From the NCBI GenBank assembly GCA_963755395.1, contig CAVWJJ010000001.1, forward strand, positions 372,001-436,000: a DNA stretch of 64,000 bases, in the 5' to 3' direction. Both the position numbers and the translations under genes were made by a program. This DNA comes from DAHVFK01 sp963755395. GTDB taxonomy: Bacteria > Pseudomonadota > Gammaproteobacteria > Burkholderiales > SG8-39. The notes beneath the pieces are model-generated. The model was not told the DNA's origin. It did no database searches and saw only the letters and a list, made by a program, of their open reading frames with translations. Shown here in pieces: positions 1 to 10,392 of this stretch (position 1 is its first letter; every line of letters starts with the position of its first letter).

Positions 1-338
1 TCGATCACCCGCTCGACATCGAGCGCCGTGACTTCCTTGTCCTTGATCGCCACCATGCCGGTCGAGTTGAAGCTGCGGATGTGGCTGCCCGCGATCCCCG
101 CGAACGCGGAAACGATCTTGCAGTCCGCCATCAGCTCGGCTTCCTCGAGCGCGCGCTGCACCGCGTTGACTGTGGACTCGATGTTGACCACGACGCCCTT
201 CTTCAGTCCCTTGGACTCGTGCCCACCCATGCCGAGGATCTCAAGCGCGCCGTCCGGGCGCATCTCCGCCACCAGCGCCACCACCTTGGAGGTGCCGATA
301 TCCAGCCCGACGATCAGGTCCTTGCTGTCTTTCGCCAT
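1..338 (-). CDS. ftsA: Cell division protein FtsA, N-terminal part (runs off the window)
   Basis: FtsA is an actin-like ATPase that tethers FtsZ to the inner membrane and recruits later divisome proteins. Only the first 112 or so codons lie in the window. They read MAKDSKDLIVGLDIGTSK, which is the phosphate-1 (actin/Hsp70 fold) start of the family, followed by the FtsA 1C-domain region (EILGMGGHESKGLKKG). The ATG at 336-338 lies 5 bases after the ftsQ stop. It is the last gene seen of the dcw operon, and ftsZ would be expected just beyond the left edge. Confidence 0.93.
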   Translation of the reverse strand, partial: MAKDSKDLIVGLDIGTSKVVALVAEMRPDGALEILGMGGHESKGLKKGVVVNIESTVNAVQRALEEAELMADCKIVSAFAGIAGSHIRSFNSTGMVAIKDKEVTALDVERVI

Positions 339-343
339 TTCAT

Positions 344-1060
344 TCAGCCCTTCATGTCCGACACGCGCAGCGCAAAGCCGTTGGGGTAGCGCAGGTCCAC
401 GTATTCGTGCCGCTCGGCGATCCTGCCGAGCGTCTGCGGGTAGACGTCGACGAAGCGGGCCAGCCGCGCCTCGACCGGCAGCTCGCCGGTGTCGCGCCCG
501 AGCACCACGCTGAGTCCGCTCCGCAATTTCAACCGCCAGGCGAAGCGCGGCGTGAGAATCACGCGCTCGAGCGGATCGCCGAGCGGGGCGAGCAATGCCG
601 CGAATCGCCGGTAGCGGAGCGTCACCTCGGCCTCGGTACCGGCGGGCCCGGCGAGCACCGGCAGCGCCGCGTCGGTCTGCGCCACGAAACGCTCGCCGTA
701 GATGTCCACCAGCGCGTCGTCGCCCCAATGCGCGAGTGCGACGTGCTCCTCGATTGAGACTTCGAGGCCGTCGGGCCAGACGCGACGCACGTTCACCCGC
801 CGCACCCACGGCAGCTGCTCGATGCTCTGCCGCACCGCGCCCAGGTCGACTGAAAAGAAATTGCCCGCGATCCGCCCCCGGGTCGCCTGCTCGATCTGCG
901 CCGCAGAGGTATGCGCAAGCTTGCCGTCGACCGTGATTTCGCGCAGCGGAAAGAGAGTCGAGCGCAGCAGCAGCTGCGCGCCCGCCAGCATGAAGATCAG
1001 CAGCGCAATCCCGGTCAGGATCCCCGCCACCGAATTCAGCAGGCGCGGGTTATCCCACAT
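344..1060 (-). CDS. ftsQ: Cell division protein FtsQ
   Basis: FtsQ is a bitopic divisome protein that links FtsL/FtsB with the FtsW/FtsI synthase. The 238 residues show a short cytoplasmic start, one membrane segment (about residues 10-33, rich in I, L, A) and then a POTRA domain beginning FPLREITVDGKLAHT, followed by the FtsQ beta domain. Length is usual for the family. Its start overlaps the end of the murB-ddl reading frame by 11 bases, and its stop lies just before ftsA, which fits translational coupling. Confidence 0.93.
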   Translation of the reverse strand: MWDNPRLLNSVAGILTGIALLIFMLAGAQLLLRSTLFPLREITVDGKLAHTSAAQIEQATRGRIAGNFFSVDLGAVRQSIEQLPWVRRVNVRRVWPDGLEVSIEEHVALAHWGDDALVDIYGERFVAQTDAALPVLAGPAGTEAEVTLRYRRFAALLAPLGDPLERVILTPRFAWRLKLRSGLSVVLGRDTGELPVEARLARFVDVYPQTLGRIAERHEYVDLRYPNGFALRVSDMKG

Positions 1061-2891
1061 GAGCGCCCTCCAGAATCTTCAGGCACAGGTCCTCGTAGGA
1101 CATGCCGACGGCGCGCGCGGCAATCGGCACCAGGCTGTGCCCGGTCATGCCTGGCGAGGTATTGACCTCGAGCAGCCAGGACTTGCCTGCCGCATCGAGC
1201 ATCAGGTCGACCCGCCCCCAGCCGCTGCAACCGAGCAGCCTGAAGGCCGCGAGCGACAAGGCCTTGAGCTCCTCTTCCTTTCGTGCCGGCAGGCCGCAAG
1301 GACACAGGTACTTGGTGTCCTCGCTGTAGTACTTGTGCTGGTAGTCGTAGTTGCCCTCGGGCGCTTCGATGCGGATCAGGGGCAGCACCGTGTCGCCGAG
1401 GATTCCGGCGGTGAATTCAGGTCCGTCGACGAAGGACTCCGCCAGCGCGGTGTCCCGGTACTTGTTGACCGCCAGCTCGTAGGCTGCCGGCAACTGCGAG
1501 GCTGCGCTGACCTTGGTCAGACCCAGCGTCGAGCCCTCGTTCGCCGGCTTGACGATGAGGGGCAAGCCGAGCTCGCGCGCCACCGCGTCCCAGTCGTCGT
1601 GCGGGCCGAGGATGCGATAACGCGGTGTCGGCAGCCCTTGCGCCAGCCAGATCATCTTGGTGCGCCACTTGTCGAGCGCAACCGCCGAGCCCAGCACCCC
1701 GCTGCCGGTGTAAGGGATGCCCATTACCTCGAGCGCGCCCTGCACGGAACCGTCCTCACCGCCGCGGCCGTGCAGCGCGATGAAGCAGCGCACGAAGCCT
1801 TCGCGCCTGAGCTCGACCAGGTCGCGCTCGGCGGGATCGAAGGCGTGCGCGTCCACGCCCTTCGCGCGCAGCGCCTTCAGCACCCCCGTGCCGCTCATGA
1901 GCGACACCTCTCGCTCGGCGGACTTGCCGCCGAGCAGAACTGCGACCTTGCCGAAATCGCGCGGCGTCATGTCGGCCTCCCCGACGATGCGCACCTCGGG
2001 CTGAAGCTCGACCCCGGTCTGCTCGAGCACCCGCGTGCGCACGGTCGCGATCAGCCACTCGATGTCGGCTGCCTTCGCCGCACCCTTCGGATTGACGATG
2101 AAGTTGGCGTGCTTTTCCGAAACTCGCGCGCCGCCGCGCTCAAGCCCCTTGAGGCCGCAGGCTTCGATCAGCCGCGCCGCGTGATCCGCGATCGGGTTGC
2201 GAAACACGCTGCCCGCGTTCGGCAGCTGCAGCGGCTGGGTCGCGATTCGGCGCGAAAGGAATTCCTTGATCTTCGCGCGCGAGGCTTCGCCGTCGCCCTG
2301 CGCAAGGCGGAAATAAGCCGCCACGAACCATTCGTCCTGCCCCAGGCTGCCGCCTTCGCGAATCGCGCAATGGCGGTAGGAAATCTCGAATCCGCCCTTT
2401 TCCCGGCTGTGCAACTCACCTCCGCGGTCGATCGTGACCGCGCGCTCGACGATGTCCCAGGTCTCGCTGCCGTAGCAGCCCGCGTTCATCGCCAGCGCGC
2501 CCCCGACGCTGCCCGGCACGCCGGCCAGGAATTCGGCGCCAGTCAGGTCGTTCAGCGCCGCAAAGCGCGCGACTTTCGGGCTCGCGACGCCGGCCTCCGC
2601 GTAAACGCGCCCGAGCAGCAGTTCGGGGCGCTTTGCCGCCGCGTGCGTCAGCACTACCGTGCCGCGCAGGCCGCCGTCGCGCACCAGCAGGTTCGATCCC
2701 AGTCCTACGAACACGAGCGGCTCGCCCGCCGGCAGCTGCCGCAGGAAGCCCGCCAAATCCTCCAGGTCGGCGGGCTGGTACAGCCGCGCCGTGGGGCCGC
2801 CCGCGCGCCAGCTGGTATGACGCGCCATCGGCTCGTCGACCCGGAGCGTGCCGCGCAGTCCCTGGAAACGGAGCGTCTCGGACATGTTCAT
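1050..2891 (-). CDS. murB-ddl: MurB-Ddl: UDP-N-acetylenolpyruvoylglucosamine reductase joined in frame to D-alanine-D-alanine ligase
   Basis: One open frame of 613 codons holds two complete enzymes. Residues 1-307 are MurB, which reduces UDP-GlcNAc-enolpyruvate to UDP-MurNAc with FAD and NADPH. The FAD loop GLGSNLLVRDGG, the catalytic serine in NAGSVFRNP and the C-terminal glutamate in QPEVRIVGE are all visible. Residues 308-613 are DdlB, an ATP-grasp ligase making D-Ala-D-Ala, with VAVLLGGKSAEREVS at its start, GRGGEDGSVQG, and the metal/ATP site around LEVNTSPGMTGHS. The second domain begins at an ATG (1968-1970), so an ordinary separate ddl start is preserved. A single missing base in the junction could have joined two normal genes. 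The MurB ATG overlaps the murC stop (ATGA at 2888-2891). Confidence 0.85.
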   Translation of the reverse strand: MNMSETLRFQGLRGTLRVDEPMARHTSWRAGGPTARLYQPADLEDLAGFLRQLPAGEPLVFVGLGSNLLVRDGGLRGTVVLTHAAAKRPELLLGRVYAEAGVASPKVARFAALNDLTGAEFLAGVPGSVGGALAMNAGCYGSETWDIVERAVTIDRGGELHSREKGGFEISYRHCAIREGGSLGQDEWFVAAYFRLAQGDGEASRAKIKEFLSRRIATQPLQLPNAGSVFRNPIADHAARLIEACGLKGLERGGARVSEKHANFIVNPKGAAKAADIEWLIATVRTRVLEQTGVELQPEVRIVGEADMTPRDFGKVAVLLGGKSAEREVSLMSGTGVLKALRAKGVDAHAFDPAERDLVELRREGFVRCFIALHGRGGEDGSVQGALEVMGIPYTGSGVLGSAVALDKWRTKMIWLAQGLPTPRYRILGPHDDWDAVARELGLPLIVKPANEGSTLGLTKVSAASQLPAAYELAVNKYRDTALAESFVDGPEFTAGILGDTVLPLIRIEAPEGNYDYQHKYYSEDTKYLCPCGLPARKEEELKALSLAAFRLLGCSGWGRVDLMLDAAGKSWLLEVNTSPGMTGHSLVPIAARAVGMSYEDLCLKILEGAHVG

Positions 2892-4267
2892 GTCAGTTGT
2901 GCCGGCACGTTGCCGATCGAGCCGGCCCCCATGGTCAGCACCACATCGCTGTCGCGCGCGACGCGCCGGATCGCTTCGGCCATCTGCGAGATGTCGTCGA
3001 CGAACACCGGCTCGACCTTGCCCGCCACCCGCACCGCGCGCGCGAGCGAGCGGCCATCGGCGGCCACGATCGGCGCCTCGCCTGCCGGATAGACCTCGGC
3101 CAGCAACAGGGCATCGGCGGTCGAAAGCACGCGCACGAAGTCCTCGAACAGGTCGCGCGTCCGCGTGTAGCGGTGCGGCTGGAACGCGAGCACGATGCGG
3201 CGCCCGGGAAAGGCGCCGCGCGCGGCGGCGAGCGTGGCCGCCATCTCGGCCGGATGGTGGCCGTAGTCGTCCACCAGGGTGAAGCGACCGCCGCCGGTGA
3301 GCGCGACGTCGCCGCAGCGCTGGAAGCGCCGGCCGACGCCGCGGAACTCGGCCAGCGCCTTCTGGATCGCGCGGTCGGGAATCGCAAGCTCGTTCGCGAC
3401 CGCGATCGCCGCGAGCGCGTTCTGCACGTTGTGTCGCCCGGGAAGGTTAAGCGTCACCTCGAGCGGGGCCGCCTTTTCACGCAGCGCGCGAAAGCGCATC
3501 GCCCCGGCAGCGTGCTCGACCGCTTCCGCGCGCTAACCGCGGCATCGGCGGCGAAGCCGTAGGTCACGACCGGCTTCGACACGAAGGGCAGGATCTCGCG
3601 CACATGTGCGTCGTCGGCGCACAGGATCGCGCTGCCATAGAAAGGCAGGTTCTGCAAGAAATCGACGAACGCCTGCTTCAGGCGCGCGAAATCATGCTGA
3701 TAGGTCTCCATGTGATCGGCGTCGATGTTGGTGACGACCGCGATCACCGGCTGCAGGTGCAGGAACGAGGCGTCCGATTCGTCCGCCTCGACCACGATGA
3801 ACTCGCCGCTGCCCAGGCGTGCATTCGAGCCGGCCGCGTTGAGCCGGCCGCCGATAACGAAGGTCGGGTCGAGCCCTCCCTCGGCGAGCACGCTCGCCAC
3901 CAGGCTGGTAGTCGTTGTCTTGCCGTGGGTGCCGGCGATCGCGATGCCCTGCTTCAGACGCATCAACTCGGCCAGCATCAGCGCGCGCGGCACGATCGGC
4001 ATGCGCCGGGCGCGCGCCGCAATGACCTCCGGGTTGTCGCCCGCCACCGCGGTCGAGACCACCACCGCGTCGGCGCCGTCGACGTTCGCCGCGGTGTGCC
4101 GAATACGAAACCTTGGCCCCAAGCCCGGCCAGCCTGCGCGTCACGGAGTTCTCCATCAGGTCCGAGCCGCTCACCTGATAGCCAAGGTTCAGCAGCACCT
4201 CGGCGATGCCGCTCATGCCCGAGCCACCGATGCCGACGAAGTGGATGCGCCGCACCTTGTGCTTCAC
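2888..4267 (-). CDS. murC: UDP-N-acetylmuramate-L-alanine ligase MurC (two apparent frameshifts)
   Basis: MurC adds L-Ala to UDP-MurNAc in the cytoplasm. The N-terminal piece reads VRRIHFVGIGGSGMSGIAEV (nucleotide-binding fold). The middle piece holds the ATP loop GTHGKTTTTS and the Mur-ligase signature EADESDASF. The C-terminal piece carries DDYGHHPAEM and AFQPHRYTRT. The pieces lie in different frames, with breaks near 4112-4122 and near 3530, and the total span (460 codons) is normal for MurC. The start is a GTG at 4265-4267 with a good GGAGG site, overlapping the murG stop (GTGA). As MurC is essential and every motif is conserved, the breaks are probably sequence errors. Confidence 0.88.
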
Positions 4268-5336
4268 GCCACACCTCCCTCGGCGAGCGCCATGCAACGC
4301 TCGGCGACGACCCGTGCCGCATCCGGCTTGCCCAGCGCGCGTGCTTTGCGCGCCATCTCGAGCAGCCGCGCGCGGTCGAGCGAGCGCAGCAGGGAAGCGA
4401 GCGCGTCCGGCGTCATCTGCGACTGCGGCAACAGGATCGCTGCGCCGCGCTCGGCTAGGAACCTCGCATTCGCACTCTGGTGGTCGTCGACCGCGTGCGG
4501 GAAGGGCACCAGGACGCTCGCCACGCCGCCTGCGGACAGCTCGGCCACGGTGGTGGCGCCTGCGCGGCACAGCACAAGGTCAGCCTCGGCGTAGCGCCGC
4601 GCCATGTCGTCGATGAACGCCACCAGATCGCCCGCCACGCCTGCGGCGGCGTAGTTCGCGCGCAGCGCTTCGAGGTGCTTTTCACCCGCTTGGTGCACGA
4701 CCTGTGGGCGCTCGCCCGGGGCGAACAGCGCGAGCGCCCTCGGGACTGCGTCGTTCAGGGCCTGCGCGCCGAGGCTGCCGCCCACCACCAGCAGCCTCAG
4801 CGGCCCGCCGCGCCCGTCGAAGCGCTCTTGCGGCGCGGCGATGGCCGCAATTTCCGCGCGCACCGGGTTTCCGGTCCACTCGGCCTTATTCAGCGCGCCT
4901 GGAAACGCGACCATCACCTTGTCCGCGAGCGCGGCGAGCACGCGATTGGCGAGCCCGGCGATCGCGTTCTGCTCGTGCAGCGCCAGCGGTCGTGCCAGCA
5001 GCGACGCCATCATGCCGCCGGGAAAGGCGACGTAGCCGCCCATGCCGAGCACCACGTCCGGGCGTACCTGGAACAGCGCGCGCGCACTTTCCCAGAAAGA
5101 CCACAGCAGGTTGGCCGGCAGCAGCAGCTTGGGGAGCAGGCCTTTGCCGCGCAGCGCGCGGGCGCGGATCCATGCCATGCGGTAGCCGCGCGGTGGAACG
5201 ATGCGCGCCTCCATGCCCGCTTGGCGCCCAGCCACACCACGTCCCAGCCCGCGGCCTGCATGCGCTCGGCGACCGCGAGCCCGGGGAAGATGTGACCCCC
5301 GGTGCCGCCCGCCATGATCATGACGACGCGGCTCAT
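4264..5336 (-). CDS. murG: Lipid II synthase MurG (one apparent frameshift)
   Basis: MurG is the membrane-associated glycosyltransferase that adds GlcNAc to lipid I to make lipid II. The N-terminus reads MSRVVMIMAGGTGGHIFPGL, the glycine-rich first G loop. The rest, from about 5219 down, holds GMGGYVAFPGG, HEQNAIAGLANR, the second G loop VVGGSLGAQALND and the donor-binding CRAGATTVAELSAGG. One base appears to be missing near 5220, where AAGCGGGC should read AAGGCGGGC to keep the frame. The ATG overlaps the ftsW stop at 5333-5336. Confidence 0.9.
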
Positions 5337-6467
5337 GCCGGCAGTCCTCGCGCGAGCTGGCGGTTTTCCCAGTCGATGCGCAGCAGGATCGCCATCGCGA
5401 CGCAGTTCACCACCACGCCGGTGCCACCGAAGCTCATCAGCGGCAGCGTCAGGCCCTTGGTGGGCAGCAGGCCCATGTTCACGCCCATGTTGATGACCGC
5501 CTGCACGCCGATCCAGACGCCGATGCCCTGCGCCACCAGGGCGGCGAAGTGGCGCTCGCGCAGCGCCGCCTGGCGGCCGATCAGGAAAGCGCGGAACACG
5601 ATCCAGGCGAACAGCCCGATCACCACCGCGACGCCGACGAAGCCGAGTTCCTCCGCGATCACCGCGAGCAGGAAGTCGGTGTGCGCCTCGGGCAGGTAGA
5701 GCAACTTCTCGACGCTGGCGCCGAGCCCGACCCCGAACCACTCGCCGCGGCCGAAGGCGATCAGCGCGTGCGACAGCTGGTAGCCGCGTGCCGTAAGCAT
5801 CGTTCCACGGGTCCATGAAGCCGAAGATGCGCTGCATCCGGTAGGGCGAGGAGAGCACCAGCCCGGCGAAACCGACCGCCAGCAGCACCACCAGCAAGGC
5901 GAAGTGGCGGCCGTTCATGCCGCCGAGGAAGAGCATGCCGAAGGTGGTGATCGCGATCACGACGAAAGCGCCGAAGTCCGGTTCGCGCAGCAGCAGCCAG
6001 CCGACACGAGCAGCATCACGCCCAGCATCGGCAGCAGGCCCTTCTTGAAGCTCTTGAGCACCGCATGCTTGCGCACCGTGTAGTCCGCCGCGTAGAGCAC
6101 CGCGCCGAGCTTCATCAGCTCCGAGGGCTGGAGGTTGACACGCACGCAGGTCGAGCCAGCGCCGCGCGCCGTTTACCTCGCGCCCGATGCCGGGCATCAG
6201 CACCAGCACCAGCGAGCAGTACGCCGCCGACGAACAGCCACGGCGCCGCCTTCTGCCACAGGCGCAGCGGAACCTGGAATACGACCGTCGCCGCGAACAG
6301 CGCCACGCCGAGAAAGACCGCCTGGCGCACCAGGAAGTAGGCCGAGTTGTCGCCGGTGTAGCGGCTCGAGCTTCGGCGATGTCGATCGACGCGGAGTAGA
6401 CCATCACCAGCCCACCGGCAGCGAGCAGCAGCGCAGCCCAGGCGAGCGAACGGTCGTACTCCGCCAT
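5333..6467 (-). CDS. ftsW: Peptidoglycan glycosyltransferase FtsW (about five apparent frameshifts)
   Basis: FtsW is the SEDS-family polymerase that builds septal glycan with FtsI. Pieces in three frames can be joined into one polytopic protein: MAEYDRSLAWAALLLAAGGL (start), SRYTGDNSAYFLVRQAVFLG, LVLMPGIGREVNGARRWLDL, RVNLQPSELMKLG (the SEDS signature with the QPSE motif), LLLREPDFGAFVVI and the C-terminal part with FGVGLGASVEKL and LPLMSFGGTGVVVN. Breaks lie near 6370, 6215, 6147, 6004 and 5790. The start at 6467 is the first reasonable ATG, but an earlier one hidden by an indel is possible. Confidence 0.85.
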
Positions 6468-6494
6468 GGGCGTGCGCCTGGGCGCAGACGTAGC

Positions 6495-7920
6495 TCAGCC
6501 ACTTGGCGCAGCTCCCTGACCGCCGCGGCGAAAGCGTCGCCCCGGTGGCGGTAGTCGCGGAACATGTCGAAGCTCGCGCAGGCCGGCGAAAGCAGCACCG
6601 CGTCGCCCGGTTGTGCGCAGGCCGCGCGCGCGCTCCACCGCCTGCTCGAGCGTGTCGGCGAAGTTCGAGCGGCACGTCCGCTCGGTGCCAGTGCGCGCGC
6701 GATGAGCTGGAGCGTCGCGCCCGATCAGCAGCACCGCGCGCGCGTGCTCGGCCACCGGCCCGGCCAGCGGCGCGAAGTCCTGTCCCTTGCCGTCGCCGCC
6801 CGCGATCAGCACCACGCTTCGCGCCAAGGCCGCGCAGAGCCGCGATCGGTCGCGCCGACGTTGGTGCCCTTGGAATCGTCGTATAGGCCACGCCGCCGCG
6901 CTGCGCGACCTGCTGCAGGCGGTGCGGCAGGCCCTTGAAGTTCCGCAGCCCCTCGCCGATGGGTCGGTAGCCGGCGCCGACAGCGCGCGCGAGGGCTAGC
7001 GGCGGCGAGCGCGTTGGACGCGTTGTGCCAGCCGTGCGATCGGCAGCGCTTCAGCCTCGATCAGCGGCTCGGTCGCCCTGCGCCAGCCACGTTGCGTCCG
7101 GCGCGCGAGACAACGCCGAAGTCGTCCGGCCCCGGGCGGCACATCCAGGCCGAAGCTGATACGCCGCCGGCCCGGCAGCGCGCATGCGCCGCCGAACGCG
7201 GGTCGTCGCGGTTGAGCACCTGCACGCCCTCGCCCTGGAACATGCGCGCCTTGGCCGCGCCGTACTCGGCCAAGTCGGCGTAGCGGTCGAGGTGATCCTC
7301 CGAAAGGTTGAGCACCGTCGCCGCGTCGGGCGCAAGCGACCAGGTGGTCTCGAGCTGGAAACTGGACAGCTCGAGCACCCACACCGCGGGCAGCCGCGAG
7401 GCGTCCAAGCGCCGCATCAGCGCCTCGAGCGCCGCGGGCGCCGATGTTGCCGGCGACCTCGCAATCGCATGCCGGCCGCTCGCAGCAGCTGGCCGGTGAG
7501 TGCGGTCACCGTGGTCTTGCCGTTGGTGCCGGTGATCGCGACCACGCGGCCCCGATCGCCCGCGGCGCGAACGTGCCAGGCGAACAGCTCGATTTCGCCC
7601 ACCAGAGGAATACCGCGTGCAAGCGCTTCCTGCGCGACCGGCTCGGCCAGCGCGAGGCCGGGACTGATGCAGACCAGGTCGATCCCATGAAGCAATCCGG
7701 CGTCGAACGCGCCGGTAACCAGTTCCGCGGACTCAAGCGCCGCAGCCCGCGGCGGCACCTGCCGGGTGTCGGCGACGCGCACGCTCGCGCCCTGCCGCTT
7801 CGCCCACCTCGCGACCGCGAGGCCCGTGTCCCCCAGGCCGAGCACCAGCACGCGCCTGCCCGCCAGCACCGTCGGTTGCGGGCGGGGCAGCAGGCTGAAC
7901 AGCGGCGGGCGCATCGACAT
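6495..7920 (-). CDS. murD: UDP-N-acetylmuramoylalanine-D-glutamate ligase MurD (many apparent frameshifts)
   Basis: MurD adds D-Glu to UDP-MurNAc-L-Ala. The first 155 or so codons are clean: MSMRPPLFSLL, RRVLVLGLGDTGLAVARW (nucleotide fold), ISPGLA, and the ATP loop AITGTNGKTTVTAL. From about 7455 down the protein must be pieced together from three frames: MRRLDASRLPAVWVLELSSFQLETT, NLSEDHLDRYADLAEY, VVLIAGGDGKGQDF and SPACASFDMFRDYRHRGDAF. I count about eight frame changes, the last near 6510, just before the probable TGA at 6495-6497. The ATG at 7918-7920 is 2 bases after the mraY stop. Probably an error-ridden stretch rather than a dead gene. Confidence 0.82.
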
Positions 7921-7922
7921 GG

Positions 7923-9021
7923 TCACCGCAGCTTCAGGGTCGACAGGCCGAACAGCACCAGCATCATGGTGATGATCCAGAACCGCACCACGACCTGGGT
8001 CTCCTTCCAGCCCTTGAGCTCGTAGTGATGGTGCAGCGGCGCCATGCGGAAGATGCGCTTGCCGCCGCTCAGCTTGAAGTACAGCCACCTGGATCATCAC
8101 CGAGAGCGTCTCGACGACGAACACGCCGCCCATGATGAACAGCACGATCTCCTGGCGCACGATCACCGCGATGGTCCCGAGCGCCGCCCCAGCGCCAGCG
8201 CGCCGACGTCGCCCATGAACACTTCCGCCGGATAGGCGTTGAACCACAGGAAGCCGAGGCCCGCGCCGGCGAGCGCGCCGCAGAACACGGTCAGCTCGCC
8301 TGCGCCCGGAATGTGGGGCAGGCCAGGTATTTCGAGAACACCGACGTGGCCCGCGACGTAGGCGAAAACGCCGAGCGCGACTGCCGACCATCACCGTCGG
8401 CATGATCGCGAGGCCGTCCAGCCCGTCGGTCAGGTTGACCGCGTTGATGGTGCCGACGATCACGAAATAGGCCAGCGATCACGAAGCCCACGGCGCCGAG
8501 CGGGATACGCGACGTGCTTGAAGAACGGCACGATCAGCTCGGTGAGGGCCGGCGTGCCGCGCGCGAGCCAGGCCAGCGCGCAGGCCGCGCCAAGGCCGAT
8601 CAGCGACTGCCAGAAGAACTTCGCCTTGGCCGACAATCCCTTCGGGTTGCGGTGCACCACCTTGCGGTAATCGTCGACCCAGCCGATCGCGCCGAACCCC
8701 AGGGTGACCAGCAGCACAACCCAGACGAAGGGCGTTGGCCAGGTCGCCCCACAGCAGCGTGGTGATCGCCGATCGAAAGCAGGATCAGCGCTCCGCCCAT
8801 GGTCGGCGTTCCGGCCTTGATGAGGTGCGACTTGCGGTCCGTCGTCGCGCACGGACTGGCCGATCTTGTAGGCCGTCAGCCGGCGGATCACGAGCGGGCC
8901 GAGCGACCAGCGAGATGGCGAGCGCGGTGAGGCAGGCCAACACCGCGCGCAGCGTGATGTAGTTGAAGACGTTGAACAGCCGCACGTCCTTCGCCAGCCA
9001 ATGCGCGATCTCGAGCAGCAT
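7923..9021 (-). CDS. mraY: Phospho-N-acetylmuramoyl-pentapeptide transferase MraY (about ten apparent frameshifts)
   Basis: MraY is the integral membrane enzyme that makes lipid I. Its start reads MLLEIAHWLAKDVRLFNVFN. Later pieces show IRRLTAYKIGQSVRDDGPQ, the catalytic aspartate pair in FGAIGWVDDYRKVVHRN, and IVGTINAVNLTDGLDGLAI with the third key aspartate. The C-terminal part, after further breaks, includes VVETLSVMIQV and ends WIITMMLVLFGLSTLKLR with a TGA at 7923-7925. Breaks occur roughly every 100 bases between 8905 and 8090. The span (366 codons) is the usual size. The ATG overlaps the murF stop (ATGA at 9019-9023). Confidence 0.82.
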
Positions 9022-10392
9022 CAGTGGGCTCCTTCGCTCACCGGCGCGCCAGTGAGCGCCGCGACCGCGCGTTCCATGCGCATGAAGCGCGAACCCTTCA
9101 CCAGCACGGTGGCGCCGGCGCCGGCCGCGCCGCGCGCGGCCTCGATCAGATCCTCCATCGAGGCAAAATGGCGCGCGCCAGCTCCGAAGCCCGCGGTTGA
9201 GTGGGCCGTCATCTCGCCCAGCGCGTACAGGGCGCCGATGCCGCGCTCGCGCGCGTAGCGCCCGACCTCGAGGTGGAAATCGGGCCCCATGTCGCCCACT
9301 TCCCCCATGTCACCGAGCACCAGCACGGTGCGCCCGCCGGCAGCCGCCAACACGTCAATTGCCGCCCGCACGGAGTCCGGATTTGCGTTGTAGCTGTCGT
9401 CGATCACAGTCGCGCCGGATGCCGCGCGCTTGATCTGCAGTCGTCCGGTGTAGGGATGAAACAGGGCCAGCCCCGCGGCAATCGTCGCGCACGGGCACGC
9501 CCGCGGCATGCGCGCAGGCCGACGCCGCGAGCGCGTTGCGCACGTTGTGCAGGCCGGGAATCGCCAGCGTCGCGCTTGCGTCGCCGTCGGGCGTGTGCAG
9601 GCGCAGCTCGCTCGCGAGCGGCCTGAGGGCGTAGCCACCGCGGATCATGGCTGGCACCTCGAGACCGAAATCGATCACACGCCGCCCGTCCGCCGCCCGG
9701 CGCAACAACGCCGCGTGCGCGTCGTCGGCGTTGACCACCGCCACGCCGTCCTGCGGCAGCGCCCCGTAGACGCTGGCATTCTCGGCCGCCACCTCTTCCA
9801 CCGAACCCATGAACTCGAGGTGCTCGCGCTGGGCGTTGTTGACCAGAGCGATCGTCGGGCGGGCGATTCCGGCCAGATAGGCGATCTCGCCCTTGTGGTT
9901 CATGCCGAGTTCGATTGCGCAGTAGCGGTGCGTCTGCCGCAGCCGCAGCAGGGTCAGGGGTACGCCGATGTCGTTGTTCAGATTGCCCGTGGTGGCGAGC
10001 ACACCTTCGTCACCGCCGTGGCGGCGCAGAATCGCCGCCAGCATCTCCTTGGTGGTCGTCTTGCCGTTGGAGCCCGTCACCGCGACCAGCACCGGCGAGA
10101 AGCGCGCACGCCAGTGGCGCGCCAGCGCGCCCAGACCGCTCCGGGTATCGGCCACGACAATCAGCGGCAGCGGCGCCGGGCCGGCGTACAGCTGATCGAC
10201 CATCGCAGCCGCGGCGCCGGCCGCCTTGGCGGCCGCGAGGAAGGCGTGGCCGTCGAAGCGCTCGCCGCGCAGCGCGACGAACAACTCGCCCCCGGTGAGC
10301 GAGCGGCTGTCGGTCGAGACCCCGCTGAAGCCGGTGTCGACGCCGGTACGGCGCGCGCCGAGCAGTTGCGCCGCTTCGGCAAGACGCATCAT
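9021..10392 (-). CDS. murF: UDP-N-acetylmuramoyl-tripeptide-D-alanyl-D-alanine ligase MurF (one apparent frameshift)
   Basis: MurF adds the D-Ala-D-Ala dipeptide made by Ddl. The first part carries GVSTDSRSLTGGELFVALRG (uridine-binding domain), the ATP loop VTGSNGKTTTKEM and IELGMNHKGEIAYLA. After a break near 9487 it continues with LQIKRAASGATVIDDSYNAN and VLGDMGEVGD. I chose the ATG at 10390-10392 because it overlaps the murE stop (ATGA), the coupling seen through this cluster; an in-frame ATG exists 12 bases earlier. Confidence 0.9.

Noticed and set aside
702..3092. A 796-codon plus-strand open frame across ftsQ and murB-ddl
   Set aside because: Same shadow effect. The minus strand encodes intact, motif-bearing enzymes over the whole span.
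3500..9500. Programmed ribosomal frameshifting or real pseudogenes in the dcw cluster
   Set aside because: There are too many breaks, at varied sites with no slippery heptamers, and they fall in essential single-copy genes.
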